This document shows positions 9,033-17,792 of a DNA stretch of 64,000 nt, in pieces (within the stretch, counting starts at the first letter, position 1; every line of letters starts with the position of its first letter). The DNA lies in contig NZ_BAABJY010000002.1 in the NCBI RefSeq assembly GCF_039543545.1, forward strand, positions 1,178,001 through 1,242,000, given 5' to 3'. The notes under the pieces were generated by a model. It saw only the letters and a list, made by a program, of their open reading frames with translations, did not search any database and was not told the DNA's origin. Position numbers and translations under genes: made by a program. The stretch is from Luteimonas vadosa (GTDB taxonomy: Bacteria; Pseudomonadota; Gammaproteobacteria; Xanthomonadales; Xanthomonadaceae).

Positions 9033-9698
9033 ATGCGGATCCTCATCGCCGGAGCGACCGGCCTGGTCGGCCAAGGCGTCTTGCAGGCCTGCCTTGAGGA
9101 TCCCGGCGTGGCCGCCGTGGTTGCCCTCGGGCGCCGCCCGACCGAATGCATCGATCCCAAGCTGAGCGAACTGGTCGTCGCGGACTTCGCCGAACTGGGC
9201 GCCGTCGAGGACCAACTGCAGCCTTTCGATGCCTGCCTGTACTGCGCCGGTGCGCCGCCGCTGGGCACGCCGGAAGGCGAGTACCGTCGCGTCACGCTGG
9301 ACCTGACGCTCCACGTCGCACGGACGATGGCTCGCCTCAATCCCGGGATGACGTTCGTCTACGTGTCGGGCGCGCACTCGGACCCGGACAGCGCCTTCAT
9401 GCCACTGCGCGTGAAAGGCGAAACGGAGTCCGCGCTCGCGGCGCTGCCGATCAGGACGATCATGCTCCGCACCGGCGGCGTCCGGCCGGTGGACGGCGTG
9501 CATTCCCCGCACGCGATGATGGAGACGCTGTACACGCTCGCAGACCCGCTGATGCGGCTGGGCGTGCACCTGATGCCGGGACAGATGACCACCACGACCC
9601 GCGTCGGCCAGGCGATGCTCGCGCTGTTGCGCCAGGACGATCCACCCGGGATCGTCGAGAACGACGAGATCAACCGCATCGCCGCCGAAGCGCCATGA
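9033..9698 (+). CDS. NAD(P)-binding Rossmann-fold protein (atypical/extended SDR)
   Basis: A 221-residue protein beginning with the glycine-rich nucleotide motif AGATGLVGQG (residues 7-16), followed by GRRPTE, which favours NADP. A core strand (YVSGAHSD) carries Ser where SDR enzymes have one, but no YxxxK follows; the matching region reads MPLRVKGETE, keeping Lys only. This fits the small NAD(P)H-binding, HSCARG/TIP30-like group, whose members act as redox sensors or epimerase-like proteins. The ATG at 9033 follows a spaced GGAGC. It lies in a run of same-strand genes but is not tightly coupled (150-base and 106-base gaps). Specific function not recognised. Confidence 0.75.
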   Translation: MRILIAGATGLVGQGVLQACLEDPGVAAVVALGRRPTECIDPKLSELVVADFAELGAVEDQLQPFDACLYCAGAPPLGTPEGEYRRVTLDLTLHVARTMARLNPGMTFVYVSGAHSDPDSAFMPLRVKGETESALAALPIRTIMLRTGGVRPVDGVHSPHAMMETLYTLADPLMRLGVHLMPGQMTTTTRVGQAMLALLRQDDPPGIVENDEINRIAAEAP

Positions 9699-9804
9699 CC
9701 CGCAACGAACTTGGCCTGCGCGCGACCGGGGCACGGGAGGCCTGCTTGCCCGGCAGGTCCGGGCGACCGAACAAAGCCAACCTCCCTACCGGGCGACACC
9801 CTGC

Positions 9805-10902
9805 TTGAAGACCTTCCACTGCACCCGCTGCAACCACCAGGTTTTCTTCGAGAACGTGAGCTGCGAGCGCTGTGGACACGTGCTCGGCTACCACGAAGAC
9901 GCGGGCGAGGTCAGCGCTTTCGAGCAGGACGACGACGGCGCATGGCGCTGCATCGGCGAGCACGCGAGCACGCGGCGGTACCGGCAATGCCGCAACTACG
10001 CCGTCGAGCGGGTCTGCAACCGCATGATCCCCAGCGACGACCCCCACCACCTGTGCCGATCCTGCCAGTTGACCACGATCATTCCGTCGCTGGCGTCGGG
10101 ACGGAACCGGAGCTACTGGTACAAGCTCGAGCGCGCGAAGCGGCGCCTGCTGTACACGCTCGACATGCTCGACCTGCCGGTGGTTTCGCGGCGCGAGGAG
10201 CCCGGGACCGGGCTGGCGTTCGAGTTCCTGGAGTACTTCAGCGGCGGCCCGCCGGTGCACACCGGTCATTCCGACGGACTGATCACCATCAACATCGCCG
10301 AGGCAGACGATGCCCACCGCGCCAGCACGCGGGTACAGATGGAGGAACGCTACCGCACCTTGCTCGGTCACTTCCGCCATGAGATCGGCCACTACTACTT
10401 CATGCGGCTGATGGAAGACAGCCCGATGCTGCCGCAATGCCGGGAATTGTTCGGCGACGACGAACTGGACTACGGCGAGGCATTGCAGCGGCACTACGAG
10501 CAGGGTCCGCCCGACGACTGGCAAGCCTCCTACGTGAGCGCCTACGCCACGATGCATCCCTACGAGGACTGGGCCGAGACCTGGGCGCACTACCTGCACA
10601 TGGTCGACACGCTGGAAACGGCCGCGGCGTGCGGGATGGCGCTGACGCCGGAGCATCCGGAGGAACCGGCCATGCCGGCCGAGCCACTGGACATCGAGAC
10701 CCAGCGATTCCGCGACATGATCGCGCGCTGGTTCCCGCTGACCTATGCCATGAACAGCCTCAACCGCAGCATGGGAACGCGCGACAGCTACCCGTTCACC
10801 CTGACCCCGCCGGTCGTTCGCAAACTGCGCTTCATCCACCACGTGATCCGCACGCAGGGCCAGGCGCAATCGCCGATCGTGCTGTCCGCCAGCCCCGCCT
10901 GA
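9805..10902 (+). CDS. Zinc-ribbon plus zinc metallopeptidase (COG4307-like)
   Basis: A 365-residue cytoplasmic protein. The N-terminus is a zinc ribbon with CTRC (residues 6-9) and CERC (20-23). Two further Cys pairs around residues 65-95 look like another metal site. A gluzincin-like motif HEIGHYYF sits near residue 192, followed about 65 residues later by an Asp/Glu-rich segment (YEDWAETWAHYLHM) that supplies the third ligand and a second His. Members of this family are annotated as putative zinc-binding metallopeptidases without known substrates. The start is a TTG at 9805; it is favoured because the zinc ribbon begins at residue 6 and no later ATG keeps it. The ribosome binding site is weak. 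Confidence 0.8.
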   Translation: MKTFHCTRCNHQVFFENVSCERCGHVLGYHEDAGEVSAFEQDDDGAWRCIGEHASTRRYRQCRNYAVERVCNRMIPSDDPHHLCRSCQLTTIIPSLASGRNRSYWYKLERAKRRLLYTLDMLDLPVVSRREEPGTGLAFEFLEYFSGGPPVHTGHSDGLITINIAEADDAHRASTRVQMEERYRTLLGHFRHEIGHYYFMRLMEDSPMLPQCRELFGDDELDYGEALQRHYEQGPPDDWQASYVSAYATMHPYEDWAETWAHYLHMVDTLETAAACGMALTPEHPEEPAMPAEPLDIETQRFRDMIARWFPLTYAMNSLNRSMGTRDSYPFTLTPPVVRKLRFIHHVIRTQGQAQSPIVLSASPA

Positions 10903-11009
10903 CTGGATCGACCCCGTTCACGGATGACGGCGTCGCCTTTCGTCGACATTTGTATCCGATCCGTCCATCCCCACCTCTGGTATGGACGACCGATCCGCAA
11001 GGAGCCCCG

Positions 11010-11477
11010 ATGACCGATTTCGACCTCAGCCCGCCCACCGATGCGCAGCGCGCCGAACTCACTGAAGCCCTGGATGTCGACGAACGCCGCGTGCTGCTCC
11101 AGCACGGCACCGAAGCGCCGGGCTGCGGCCTTTTCCTGGACAACAAGGACGACGGCGTCTACACCTGCCGCTTCTGCGGACTGCCGCTGTTCCGCTCGAA
11201 TGCCAAGTTCGATTCCGGCACGGGCTGGCCCAGCTTCTTCGAGCCCTACGACCCTGACCACGTCCGCATCCTGCGCGACACCAGCCACGGCATGATCCGC
11301 GACGAGATCGTCTGCGCACGCTGCGGCAGCCACTTGGGCCACGTCTTCCCCGACGGCCCGCCGCCCACTGGGGAACGCCACTGCCTCAATTCGGTGTCGC
11401 TCCAATTCACGCCCCGCGGCGAGCCGTTGCCGGATCCGTTGGGGCGTGGCGGCGCCGAGCGCGCGACGGCGGACTGA
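11010..11477 (+). CDS. msrB: Peptide-methionine (R)-S-oxide reductase
   Basis: A 155-residue MsrB that reduces the R epimer of methionine sulfoxide in proteins, repairing oxidative damage. The structural zinc site is visible as CRFC and CARC, and the catalytic Cys lies in GERHCLNSVSL near residue 129. The core SGTGWPSF is exact. There is no signal peptide, so the enzyme is cytoplasmic. The ATG at 11010 has AAGGAG 5 bases upstream; the longer open frame starting at 10437 is an artefact running antiparallel in meaning to the metallopeptidase gene. Genes around it are unrelated. Confidence 0.95.
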   Translation: MTDFDLSPPTDAQRAELTEALDVDERRVLLQHGTEAPGCGLFLDNKDDGVYTCRFCGLPLFRSNAKFDSGTGWPSFFEPYDPDHVRILRDTSHGMIRDEIVCARCGSHLGHVFPDGPPPTGERHCLNSVSLQFTPRGEPLPDPLGRGGAERATAD

Positions 11478-11673
11478 TCGTCCCCGACGCTCCCGAGTGC
11501 GCGTGGCCTTGCGTGGCCACGGCGTCGGAAGGGATCGGCTCGACCGCGTTTTGCCAACGCCCGTGTCATCGGCCAACCCGCGTCAAACCACGGGCATCAT
11601 CGTGATGTCCGTCCTGGCTCACCCTCGCTGGCGGCAGGGCTTGGAGCCATCGAGTGGCGGCCGGCTGTCCCGT

Positions 11674-11967
11674 TCAGGCGAGAAGCGGTGCGCCCGTGTA
11701 ATCCGTCGCGTTGCCTTGCGCGTCGCGGATGCGCAGCCCTTCCGGCTTCTCGTCCAGCTCTCCGTCGCTGCGTAGTACGGCGTAGCGGCGCGAATCCGGG
11801 TCGAACAGCACCACGACCTTGTGCGTCTCGGATTTGCGGACGAATTTCAGGCCCCAGCCGAAGCGTTCCAGGGTGTAGAGCATGCCGACCTGTTCGGGCG
11901 TGAGTTCGCGCCGCATGAGTTCGGTGGGCTGGCGCTCGACCAGGCGTCGTTCGGCGACTGCGTGCAT
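11674..11967 (-). CDS. Conserved hypothetical protein, 97 residues
   Basis: A 97-residue cytoplasmic protein with no membrane segment or signal. It contains mixed charged helix (RRLVERQPTELMRRELTPEQ), a central FGWGLKFVRKS strand pair and a VVLFDPDSRRYAVL hairpin, giving the look of a small alpha/beta domain. The ATG at 11967 has GGGAG 6 bases upstream, so expression is credible; an ATG 10 codons earlier lacks such a site. I do not recognise a named family, although similar small proteins exist in Xanthomonas-type genomes as far as I recall. It is convergent with msrB and separated from the amidohydrolase gene upstream by 177 bases. Confidence 0.6.
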   Translation of the reverse strand: MHAVAERRLVERQPTELMRRELTPEQVGMLYTLERFGWGLKFVRKSETHKVVVLFDPDSRRYAVLRSDGELDEKPEGLRIRDAQGNATDYTGAPLLA

Positions 11968-12144
11968 GAATGCTCCCGTTCCGCGGCCGGGGGGCACCCC
12001 GGATGCCCGAGTCTTACACGACTCGGGGCCGGAGGGAAACGGGCTGCCGGTGCCGGCCGGCCCCGGGCCCGGCGCAGCCTTGACGAACGGCTCGCGTCGA
12101 TGTCCGGCGGGCGCTTCGACCGCACCCCTTTCCTGGACCCGCTT

Positions 12145-13209
12145 CTAGTCGCCCGCCGGGGCGCGTGGGGCGTGGTCCCTGGCGACCTGCTCCAGGGTCA
12201 GGCGCAGGAACCGCGCGGCGTTGTTGTAGAGGATGTCGCGTTTCTGCCCTTCGTCGAGGAAAGGCGCCGTCTCGATGGACTTGATCGCTTCCCCGATCGC
12301 CCCCGGCCAGTACATCTGGTCCGAACCGAACAGGATGCGTTTCCCCATGCCCGCGTCGACCATGCGCTTGAGGGCGGCATGGAACTGCGCTCGCGGGAAA
12401 CCCCAGTTGTTCATCGCCACGTCCACGTACAGGTTGGGGTGGGTGAACATCATCGCGATCATCTCGTCGACCAGCGGCGAGCCGTAGTGCATGACGTAGA
12501 TGCGCAACTTCGGGTGCCTGCGCAGCACGTCCTCCAGCAGGAAGGGCGAACCCATGCTGGCGCGGTAGGCCTCGTAGCCCGGCAAACGCGCCGCCGCCGG
12601 CGGGCCTTCCCCCAGGTGGAGCGCGACCGGCACGTCCAGTTCCTCGGCCAGCGAGAAATACGGCGCGTAGCGCGCGTCGTCGGGGCGATGGCCCCGGTAC
12701 TGGATGTAAACCTCGCCGAGCACTTGCAGCTTGCCTTCGGCATGCAGTCGCCGCAGTTCGTCCACGGGCTTGTCGGCGCGCGCACCGAACGCGACGCCGG
12801 GGATGATGACGTCCCCGCCCGCGGCGTCCCGCCAATCGGCCACCAGCTCGACCGGCCCTTCGGTCACCGCGCGGCGCACGTCGTGCCGTCGCAATGCGGC
12901 GAGGCTCGCATCGCGCAGTTCCGTGGCGCTGGCCGGCGCGAGCAAGGGCGCGGCGCAGGTTGCAAACGCGCCGAAATCCACTTCCTCGGCCGGGTCGATC
13001 ACCGGGACCAGCACATCCTGGTCGCCGGGGCAGGCGGGCGCCCCGGGGGGAAATTCGTCCATCGGGAACGCATGCAGGTGCATGTCGATGACCGGGCGGC
13101 CTGCCACGGGGCCGGCGGGCTCGGACGCCGCCACGGGCAGGCTGGCTGTTCCGCAAAGGACCGCCGTGGCAACGCCAGCGAACACTGTCAGGAATCGTCT
13201 GCTGCGCAC
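12145..13209 (-). CDS. Exported amidohydrolase family 2 protein
   Basis: A 354-residue secreted metal-dependent hydrolase of the Amidohydro_2 group (TIM barrel), which includes aminocarboxymuconate-semialdehyde decarboxylase relatives. An N-terminal signal peptide ends near VAASEP (about residue 28). Metal ligands are visible: DMHLHAF (residues 43-49) supplies the HxH pair, HLGEG and MHYGSP the central His residues, and LFGSDQMYW the final Asp. Members act as decarboxylases or hydrolases on small acids; the substrate here is unknown. It is transcribed in the same direction as the M49-like lipoprotein gene upstream, 113 bases away, and both products are exported, but a shared pathway is not demonstrated. 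Confidence 0.82.
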   Translation of the reverse strand: MRSRRFLTVFAGVATAVLCGTASLPVAASEPAGPVAGRPVIDMHLHAFPMDEFPPGAPACPGDQDVLVPVIDPAEEVDFGAFATCAAPLLAPASATELRDASLAALRRHDVRRAVTEGPVELVADWRDAAGGDVIIPGVAFGARADKPVDELRRLHAEGKLQVLGEVYIQYRGHRPDDARYAPYFSLAEELDVPVALHLGEGPPAAARLPGYEAYRASMGSPFLLEDVLRRHPKLRIYVMHYGSPLVDEMIAMMFTHPNLYVDVAMNNWGFPRAQFHAALKRMVDAGMGKRILFGSDQMYWPGAIGEAIKSIETAPFLDEGQKRDILYNNAARFLRLTLEQVARDHAPRAPAGD

Positions 13210-13322
13210 TGGTGTCTCCCTGGTTGGTGATGCGACGTTCCCGGCATCAACGGAACACCCGGGGGCGACCGGCCAATCCGCCCCCTGTTCCGATCGCCCG
13301 CCCGCCTTGCGCGCTGGCCTTG

Positions 13323-14996
13323 CTAGAGCCCGAGCACCTCGCGACCCTGCCGGAACACGATGTCGACCGGGATGTCCTTCTTGGCGATCCGGTCGAGGTC
13401 GGCCTGCAGTTCCGGGCCGACCTTGCCGTACTGCTCGATGAACGCGCGCGCGCCCTCGTAGTCGCCGTCGCCCTGCAGGGTCAGGATCCTGGCCGACAAG
13501 GCGTCCACCGCGGCCTGCATCTTGTCGAAGTCCACGCGGTAACGGCCGCCGCCGTCGCGGGCAAACGCGCCCTGCTCGCGCAGGAAATTGAACGCCGCCA
13601 TGTTGGCCTTGCCATGCGCGCTGCTGGCGCCGAAGCGCACCGAGCGGAAGATGCCGGCGAGGAAGGTCACGTAGTTGTCGTCCAGCTTCGCCTTGTCCAG
13701 CTCGCCCATGTCGCCGAGCTTGCCGATCATGTACAGGCCCAGGATGTCGGCCTTGCCCTCCTCGTAGCTGCTGGCCAGGTCGGTCAGCGCCTGGCGCACC
13801 GTGCCCTTGCCGTCCAGGGTGTTCTTGATGCCCAGGCCGTGGGCGACCTCGTGGAACATCACGTTCTCGAAGAAGGCGTCGAAGGTGATGTGCTCGCGCT
13901 GCTCCGGATCGATCAGCTCGTTGGCGATCGGCACCAGGATCTTGTCGAACTTGGCGCGCATCGCGTTCTTGAGCTGCAGCCGGCGCGAGCCCTTGGCCAG
14001 CTGAACCTCCTCGTCGTTGGGCAGGTTGATGGCGATGGTCTTGGCGCCGGAATTGGCGTCGCCGCCGTAGTAGATGGCGTCATAGGCATTGAGGTCGGCG
14101 TCGGTGCCGGGGGTCTCCGCCTTGTACTTCGCGTCCACGGGCAATTCGCGCTGCAACGCGGGCAGGTGCTGCGCGAACTTGGCCAGCCGCTCGCTCCACT
14201 CGATGTCGCGCACCAGCACGAAGGCCTCGAACGCCGCCTTGGTCCCGAACAGCGCGTCCTGGTAGCTCTCGATCGGTCCGATCACCACGTCGATGGGACT
14301 GGTCTTCATGTCCATCCAGGCCATGTCGCTCGGCTGGTACTTGCCACTGACCAGCGCGTCGGCGCGCAGCCCCAGGTACTCGCGGAAACCCGGGTCGCTG
14401 GCGACCTTCGCGGCCTGCCGCAGCAGGTCGGCTGCCTGTTCCAGTTCGGCCTTGTACGCCACGTGGTAGGGCACGACGACCAGCTTGCCACCTTCGTCGC
14501 GACGCAGAAGCGTGTACAGACTGTCCTTGTCCGGCAGGTCGGCGGCTTCGAACTCTTCCTTGGTCATGTCCTCGGGATAGAAGCGCGCGCCGGGCGGGCG
14601 CGGCCCGATGCCGTCCACGAAAGGTTTGTCGTCGTCGAGCCGGTCCCAGGGGCCGTAATTGATCTCGACGAAGCGCCGGGTCGCCGGGTCCTCCACCTTG
14701 GACAACAGTGCCTGCTTGTCGCCCCACACCTGTTTCCAGAACAGCGCGTCCATGATTTCGCCGGCCTGCAGCAGGAGCACGATCGCCTGGCGGTCGCCTT
14801 CGGGCAGCTTGGAGAGATCGGCGTTGAGTTCGACCTCGGCGTAGGACGCGACCTTGGCGGCGATGTCGCTGTCGGCCTCCGTCGCATCTGCCGGCGTCGC
14901 GGCTGCGGCGGGTTCGGTCGGCGCCTTCTGCTGGCAGGCGACAAGGCCGCCGGCCAGGGTCAGGGCGAGGGCAAGTGTCAGGGGGCGCAAGGGCAT
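13323..14996 (-). CDS. Lipoprotein of the dipeptidyl-peptidase III (M49-like) family
   Basis: A 557-residue zinc peptidase anchored as a lipoprotein: signal residues 1-20 end in LVAC, with Cys21 lipidated. The zinc motif is HEVAH (His382, His386, Glu383) and the downstream YEEGKADILG (Glu412/413, Asp417) matches the second helix motif EExxAE/D of dipeptidyl-peptidase III. Classical M49 enzymes carry the six-residue HExxGH; this one has five, and is about 150 residues shorter than eukaryotic DPP III. The ATG at 14996 is preferred over one 10 codons earlier because it begins the signal peptide. The likely role is release of dipeptides from oligopeptides at the envelope. The upstream 346 bases are non-coding and divergent. 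Confidence 0.8.
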   Translation of the reverse strand: MPLRPLTLALALTLAGGLVACQQKAPTEPAAAATPADATEADSDIAAKVASYAEVELNADLSKLPEGDRQAIVLLLQAGEIMDALFWKQVWGDKQALLSKVEDPATRRFVEINYGPWDRLDDDKPFVDGIGPRPPGARFYPEDMTKEEFEAADLPDKDSLYTLLRRDEGGKLVVVPYHVAYKAELEQAADLLRQAAKVASDPGFREYLGLRADALVSGKYQPSDMAWMDMKTSPIDVVIGPIESYQDALFGTKAAFEAFVLVRDIEWSERLAKFAQHLPALQRELPVDAKYKAETPGTDADLNAYDAIYYGGDANSGAKTIAINLPNDEEVQLAKGSRRLQLKNAMRAKFDKILVPIANELIDPEQREHITFDAFFENVMFHEVAHGLGIKNTLDGKGTVRQALTDLASSYEEGKADILGLYMIGKLGDMGELDKAKLDDNYVTFLAGIFRSVRFGASSAHGKANMAAFNFLREQGAFARDGGGRYRVDFDKMQAAVDALSARILTLQGDGDYEGARAFIEQYGKVGPELQADLDRIAKKDIPVDIVFRQGREVLGL

Positions 14997-15342
14997 GACG
15001 GGCTCCGTTTCGGGAAAGGCGAGCATGCTAAAGCACGCCGCGGAAAAAACCCGTCAACCGGCCGGCGCCGCACGGCAGCGCGCCCAAGGCGTTTTGACCG
15101 CGTCGGGGCCGGGGTCCATGATCGGGGTACGCTGCACGCGCCCCGGAGGGCAGGTGTTCGGTTGCCGCGGGATGCCGCTTGCCATGTTGGACACCGGCGT
15201 CCGTGCGCCGCCTCCGGCGACGGTCTAGAGCGAACTGGCCATCCCGGGGACGCCCGCCGGCTTGGGCCCGCTTCCCTCCGTCCCGAGTCGAACGGCAGCA
15301 GGCCAGCGTCGACGATCCCGCCCTCCAAAGGAGTCCCGTCCC
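14997..15342. other. Intergenic region between divergent exported hydrolases
   Basis: 346 bases with no convincing gene. It must hold the promoters of the M49-like lipoprotein (leftward) and the alpha/beta hydrolase (rightward). The right end has AAAGGAG about 10 bases before the ATG at 15343. Short open frames here do not resemble known proteins, and I see no repeat or clear promoter consensus. Confidence 0.5.
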
Positions 15343-16656
15343 ATGCGCATCCCTCTCGCCAAGTTGCTGCTGGTAGCGATGCTGGCCTGTGGTGCCGTGC
15401 CGAGGCCGGCCCACGCCGCCGAGCCGGATCCCTGGGCGTATTTCGGCCTGTACACACTGCAGGACGGCACGTTGTTCCATGGCGGCCTGCTGGAAGAAGG
15501 CGATGCCGACATCTGGATCTTCGGCAATCCCGAGCGGCCAGGCCTGGGGGGCGTCTATCGGAAAGCGTCCGCGACGCGCTTCGAATCGCTGCTCCGTCCC
15601 GGCCAGGCGCTGAGCTTCTCCGAGCTGGTCGACGGCCAGTTCCAGCGTATCGACCTCCACGCGACAGATGGACCGGCGCAGACCGGTCGTCGCGGCCCGC
15701 GGAACACCCGCCGCGACGTCCAGATCCCTGCGGCTGGTGGCACCATCGGGGCATCGCTGCTCGCGCCCGCTTGCCGTGCGCCGCATCCGACGGTGGTCTT
15801 CGTCAACGGTTCCGGCCGGACGACGCGCCAAATCGGCGACTTCGCCACCTTCCTGCTCGACCAGGGCATGGCGGTGCTGGTGTACGACAAGCGCGACGGC
15901 GATCCCGCGACCCCCGGCTGGCAGCAGCAATCCCTGACGGAAATCGGCGCCGATGCCGCCGCGGCCCTCGCCTGGGCCGTCGCGCAGCCGGAGATCGACC
16001 CGCGACGCACCGGCATCTTCGGTTCCAGCCAGGGCGGCTGGACCGGTGCGATGGCGGCCGTGGGCGATCCCGGCGCGGACTTCCTGATCGTGCGCGCCGG
16101 TCCCGGGGTCACCGAGACCGAAGCCCTGCTCCACGAAACGCGCAACGAGCTGCGCGCCGAGGGGCTGGCGGGCACCGACCTGGACAAGGCCATGGACCTG
16201 CGCCGCGAACTGTACGCACTGGCCGTGCAGGGACGCCCCATCTCGGAAGCCGATGCGCTGGTCGCGCCCTGGCGGGACACGCCGTGGTACCGCAAGGCCT
16301 TCGGGGACAAGCCGGTCAGTGAGCTGTGGAGCGCGCGCTGGTGGGGGCGAGCTGCCGACAGCATGTCCATATCGCCCGTCCCCTACCTGGAACGCTACGA
16401 CGGGCCGGTGCTCTGGTTCCTGGGCGAGGACGACGAGAATGTCCCGCTGGTCTCCAGCCATGCGGCGCTGTCGCGCACGTTCGCGCGCATGCCGGGCGAC
16501 GACCAGACGCTCGTCGTCCTTGAAGACGCCCCGCACAGCTTCGTGGTCGACGCGCAGTCGCCCGACGCACGCTACGCGGACGACTACCTGCCGACCCTGC
16601 GCGACTGGTTGGCGACCCGCACGTTGTCCCGGCGCGGTTGCCACGCCGGCAAGTGA
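15343..16656 (+). CDS. Exported alpha/beta hydrolase
   Basis: A 437-residue secreted serine hydrolase. The signal peptide (1-25) ends at AHA-AEP. An N-terminal beta domain of about 120 residues precedes the alpha/beta-hydrolase core. The oxyanion region is FVNGSGRTTRQ, the nucleophile elbow is GSSQGG near residue 228, the acid is likely in LGEDDENVP, and the His is in DAPHSFVVD near the C-terminus. The arrangement resembles exported acyl-peptidase or esterase-like proteins; the substrate is unknown. The ATG at 15343 is supported by AAAGGAG and by the signal peptide it opens. It is convergent with the small secreted protein downstream, with a repeat between them. Confidence 0.85.
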   Translation: MRIPLAKLLLVAMLACGAVPRPAHAAEPDPWAYFGLYTLQDGTLFHGGLLEEGDADIWIFGNPERPGLGGVYRKASATRFESLLRPGQALSFSELVDGQFQRIDLHATDGPAQTGRRGPRNTRRDVQIPAAGGTIGASLLAPACRAPHPTVVFVNGSGRTTRQIGDFATFLLDQGMAVLVYDKRDGDPATPGWQQQSLTEIGADAAAALAWAVAQPEIDPRRTGIFGSSQGGWTGAMAAVGDPGADFLIVRAGPGVTETEALLHETRNELRAEGLAGTDLDKAMDLRRELYALAVQGRPISEADALVAPWRDTPWYRKAFGDKPVSELWSARWWGRAADSMSISPVPYLERYDGPVLWFLGEDDENVPLVSSHAALSRTFARMPGDDQTLVVLEDAPHSFVVDAQSPDARYADDYLPTLRDWLATRTLSRRGCHAGK

Positions 16657-16670
16657 CGAAAGCGGACGGA

Positions 16671-16758
16671 GGGAATCAACGCCATCGCCTGCGCCCTGGT
16701 TCGCTCAGCGGCGAGCGTGGAAGAAGGGAATCAGCGCCATTGGCTTGCGCCCTGATTC
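16671..16758. repeat. Two imperfect 32-33 base direct repeats with palindromic ends
   Basis: Copy one spans 16671-16702 and copy two 16726-16758. Both start GGGAATCA and contain CGCCAT and TGCGCCCTG before ending in GTTC or GATTC. The second copy can fold: GGAATCAG at its left pairs with CTGATTCC at its right. They sit between two convergent genes and look like a REP-type intergenic element that may also stop transcription in both directions. Function is inferred. Confidence 0.6.
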
Positions 16759-16816
16759 CTTCAGGTCCTCTTCGACCGCGCGGGCGGCGGTTCGTCTCCG
16801 CCACGCGCCGGTGGGC

Positions 16817-17269
16817 TTACTTCGACAAGGTGACCCGGTGCATCTGGTACTCGCCGGTGATTTCGCGCATGGACGGATAGTTCTTCACGAGTTCGGCGTT
16901 CTCCGCCTCGCGCGCCGCTCCCCACTCCTTCATGAACGCATCGTAGCGGGCCTTCGAGGGGCCGAGGGTGGAGTCGTCCTTGAACTTGGTCACCAGCAGC
17001 ACGTTGAAGTCGCCGCTCAAGGGCAGGTCGCTGGTATAGATGAAGTAGTCCTCGATGTGACCCAGTTTCTTCGCGACGTCCTGCGACTGGGCCCAACCTT
17101 TCTGAAGGCCTTCGAGGTAGTGGTTGACCATGTTCGCGTGGACCTTGACCGTGACGATGTTCCAGACCTCCTTGCCGATGCCGTAGTCGTGGTGCGGCTT
17201 CAACTGCGCAAACGCGGAGGACGCGAACATGAGTGCAAAGAGGGTGGCAAGCAAACGTAGCTTCAACAT
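16817..17269 (-). CDS. Small secreted protein of unknown function
   Basis: A 150-residue protein with a clear signal peptide (1-22, SSAFA-QLK) and a mature part of about 128 residues that is mixed alpha/beta and rich in Lys, Tyr and Asn. It contains VWNIVTVKVHANMVNHYLEGL and a later NVLLVTKFKD strand, which together suggest a dimeric ferredoxin-like (NIPSNAP/EthD-like) fold, an inference from pattern alone. The ATG at 17269 has GGGAG upstream. No catalytic motif is visible. It ends in the repeat-bearing gap beside the alpha/beta hydrolase and has a 523-base upstream region. Confidence 0.7.
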   Translation of the reverse strand: MLKLRLLATLFALMFASSAFAQLKPHHDYGIGKEVWNIVTVKVHANMVNHYLEGLQKGWAQSQDVAKKLGHIEDYFIYTSDLPLSGDFNVLLVTKFKDDSTLGPSKARYDAFMKEWGAAREAENAELVKNYPSMREITGEYQMHRVTLSK

Positions 17270-17792
17270 CGTGGACTCCCTGATCGGCCGCCGGGATGGC
17301 GACCTTCCTGAACCTGCAAAGCGATGAAACGACGGGCGAACATTGCATCGCGGGGACCGTCGCTGCCGGCCGCCAGCGGACCGTGGCCGTCCACGGCGGT
17401 CGTCAGGCGTCCTGCCCTGGTGATCGAAGTTCCGGGGTCGCGAGCCTGGCGTTCCCGCAAAGCATTGCGCCGCGGTTGATCGAGCATGCCGCTTGGTCCG
17501 GCCCGAACTGCGATGGAAAACGCCACCCGGGAAACAGGGCACCAGACCTTCAAGGCGCCGGCAGGGCCGGCCAATTTCGTTCGCCAATAACCATTCAACG
17601 CCTGGCTGCTCCGGGACCGGCCACCGCGCGGCAGGCTCCCGGAACAGGCGGCCCCTTGCGTGCTGCGTGTAAAGCGCCCGGCTGAGACAGCCTCAGCGTC
17701 TATTTTCGCGAGAACAGGTCGACAAGGGTCGGAAAGATCCTGGGCGGTCCTGCCGCCCTGATCATTTCCTTGATTGCCTCCGACTCGCTGGC
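17270..17792. other. 523-base gap without a supported gene
   Basis: No open frame here has codon pattern, family resemblance or a ribosome binding site that I can defend. The left part should contain the promoter of the small secreted protein. One short hairpin is visible: GCTGAG and CTCAGC around a 5-base loop near 17683-17699, followed by a short T-rich run; it could be a weak terminator. The right part is the 3' flank of the DUF1615 gene. Confidence 0.45.

Noticed and set aside
7815..9734. Open frame of 639 codons on the minus strand across two SDR genes
   Set aside because: It crosses two genes on the other strand that have clear domains; no family match.
13212..16322. Open frame of 1036 codons on the plus strand
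   Set aside because: It runs antisense to the M49-like lipoprotein and in another frame of the alpha/beta hydrolase; its product has no signal, domain or normal composition. High GC content produces such frames.
17296..17685. 129-codon open frame in the 523-base gap
   Set aside because: No ribosome binding site, signal or recognisable product; composition resembles non-coding DNA.
17683..17699. Short hairpin GCTGAG/CTCAGC
   Set aside because: Stem of only 6 bases without a strong T-run; kept only as a remark in the gap entry.
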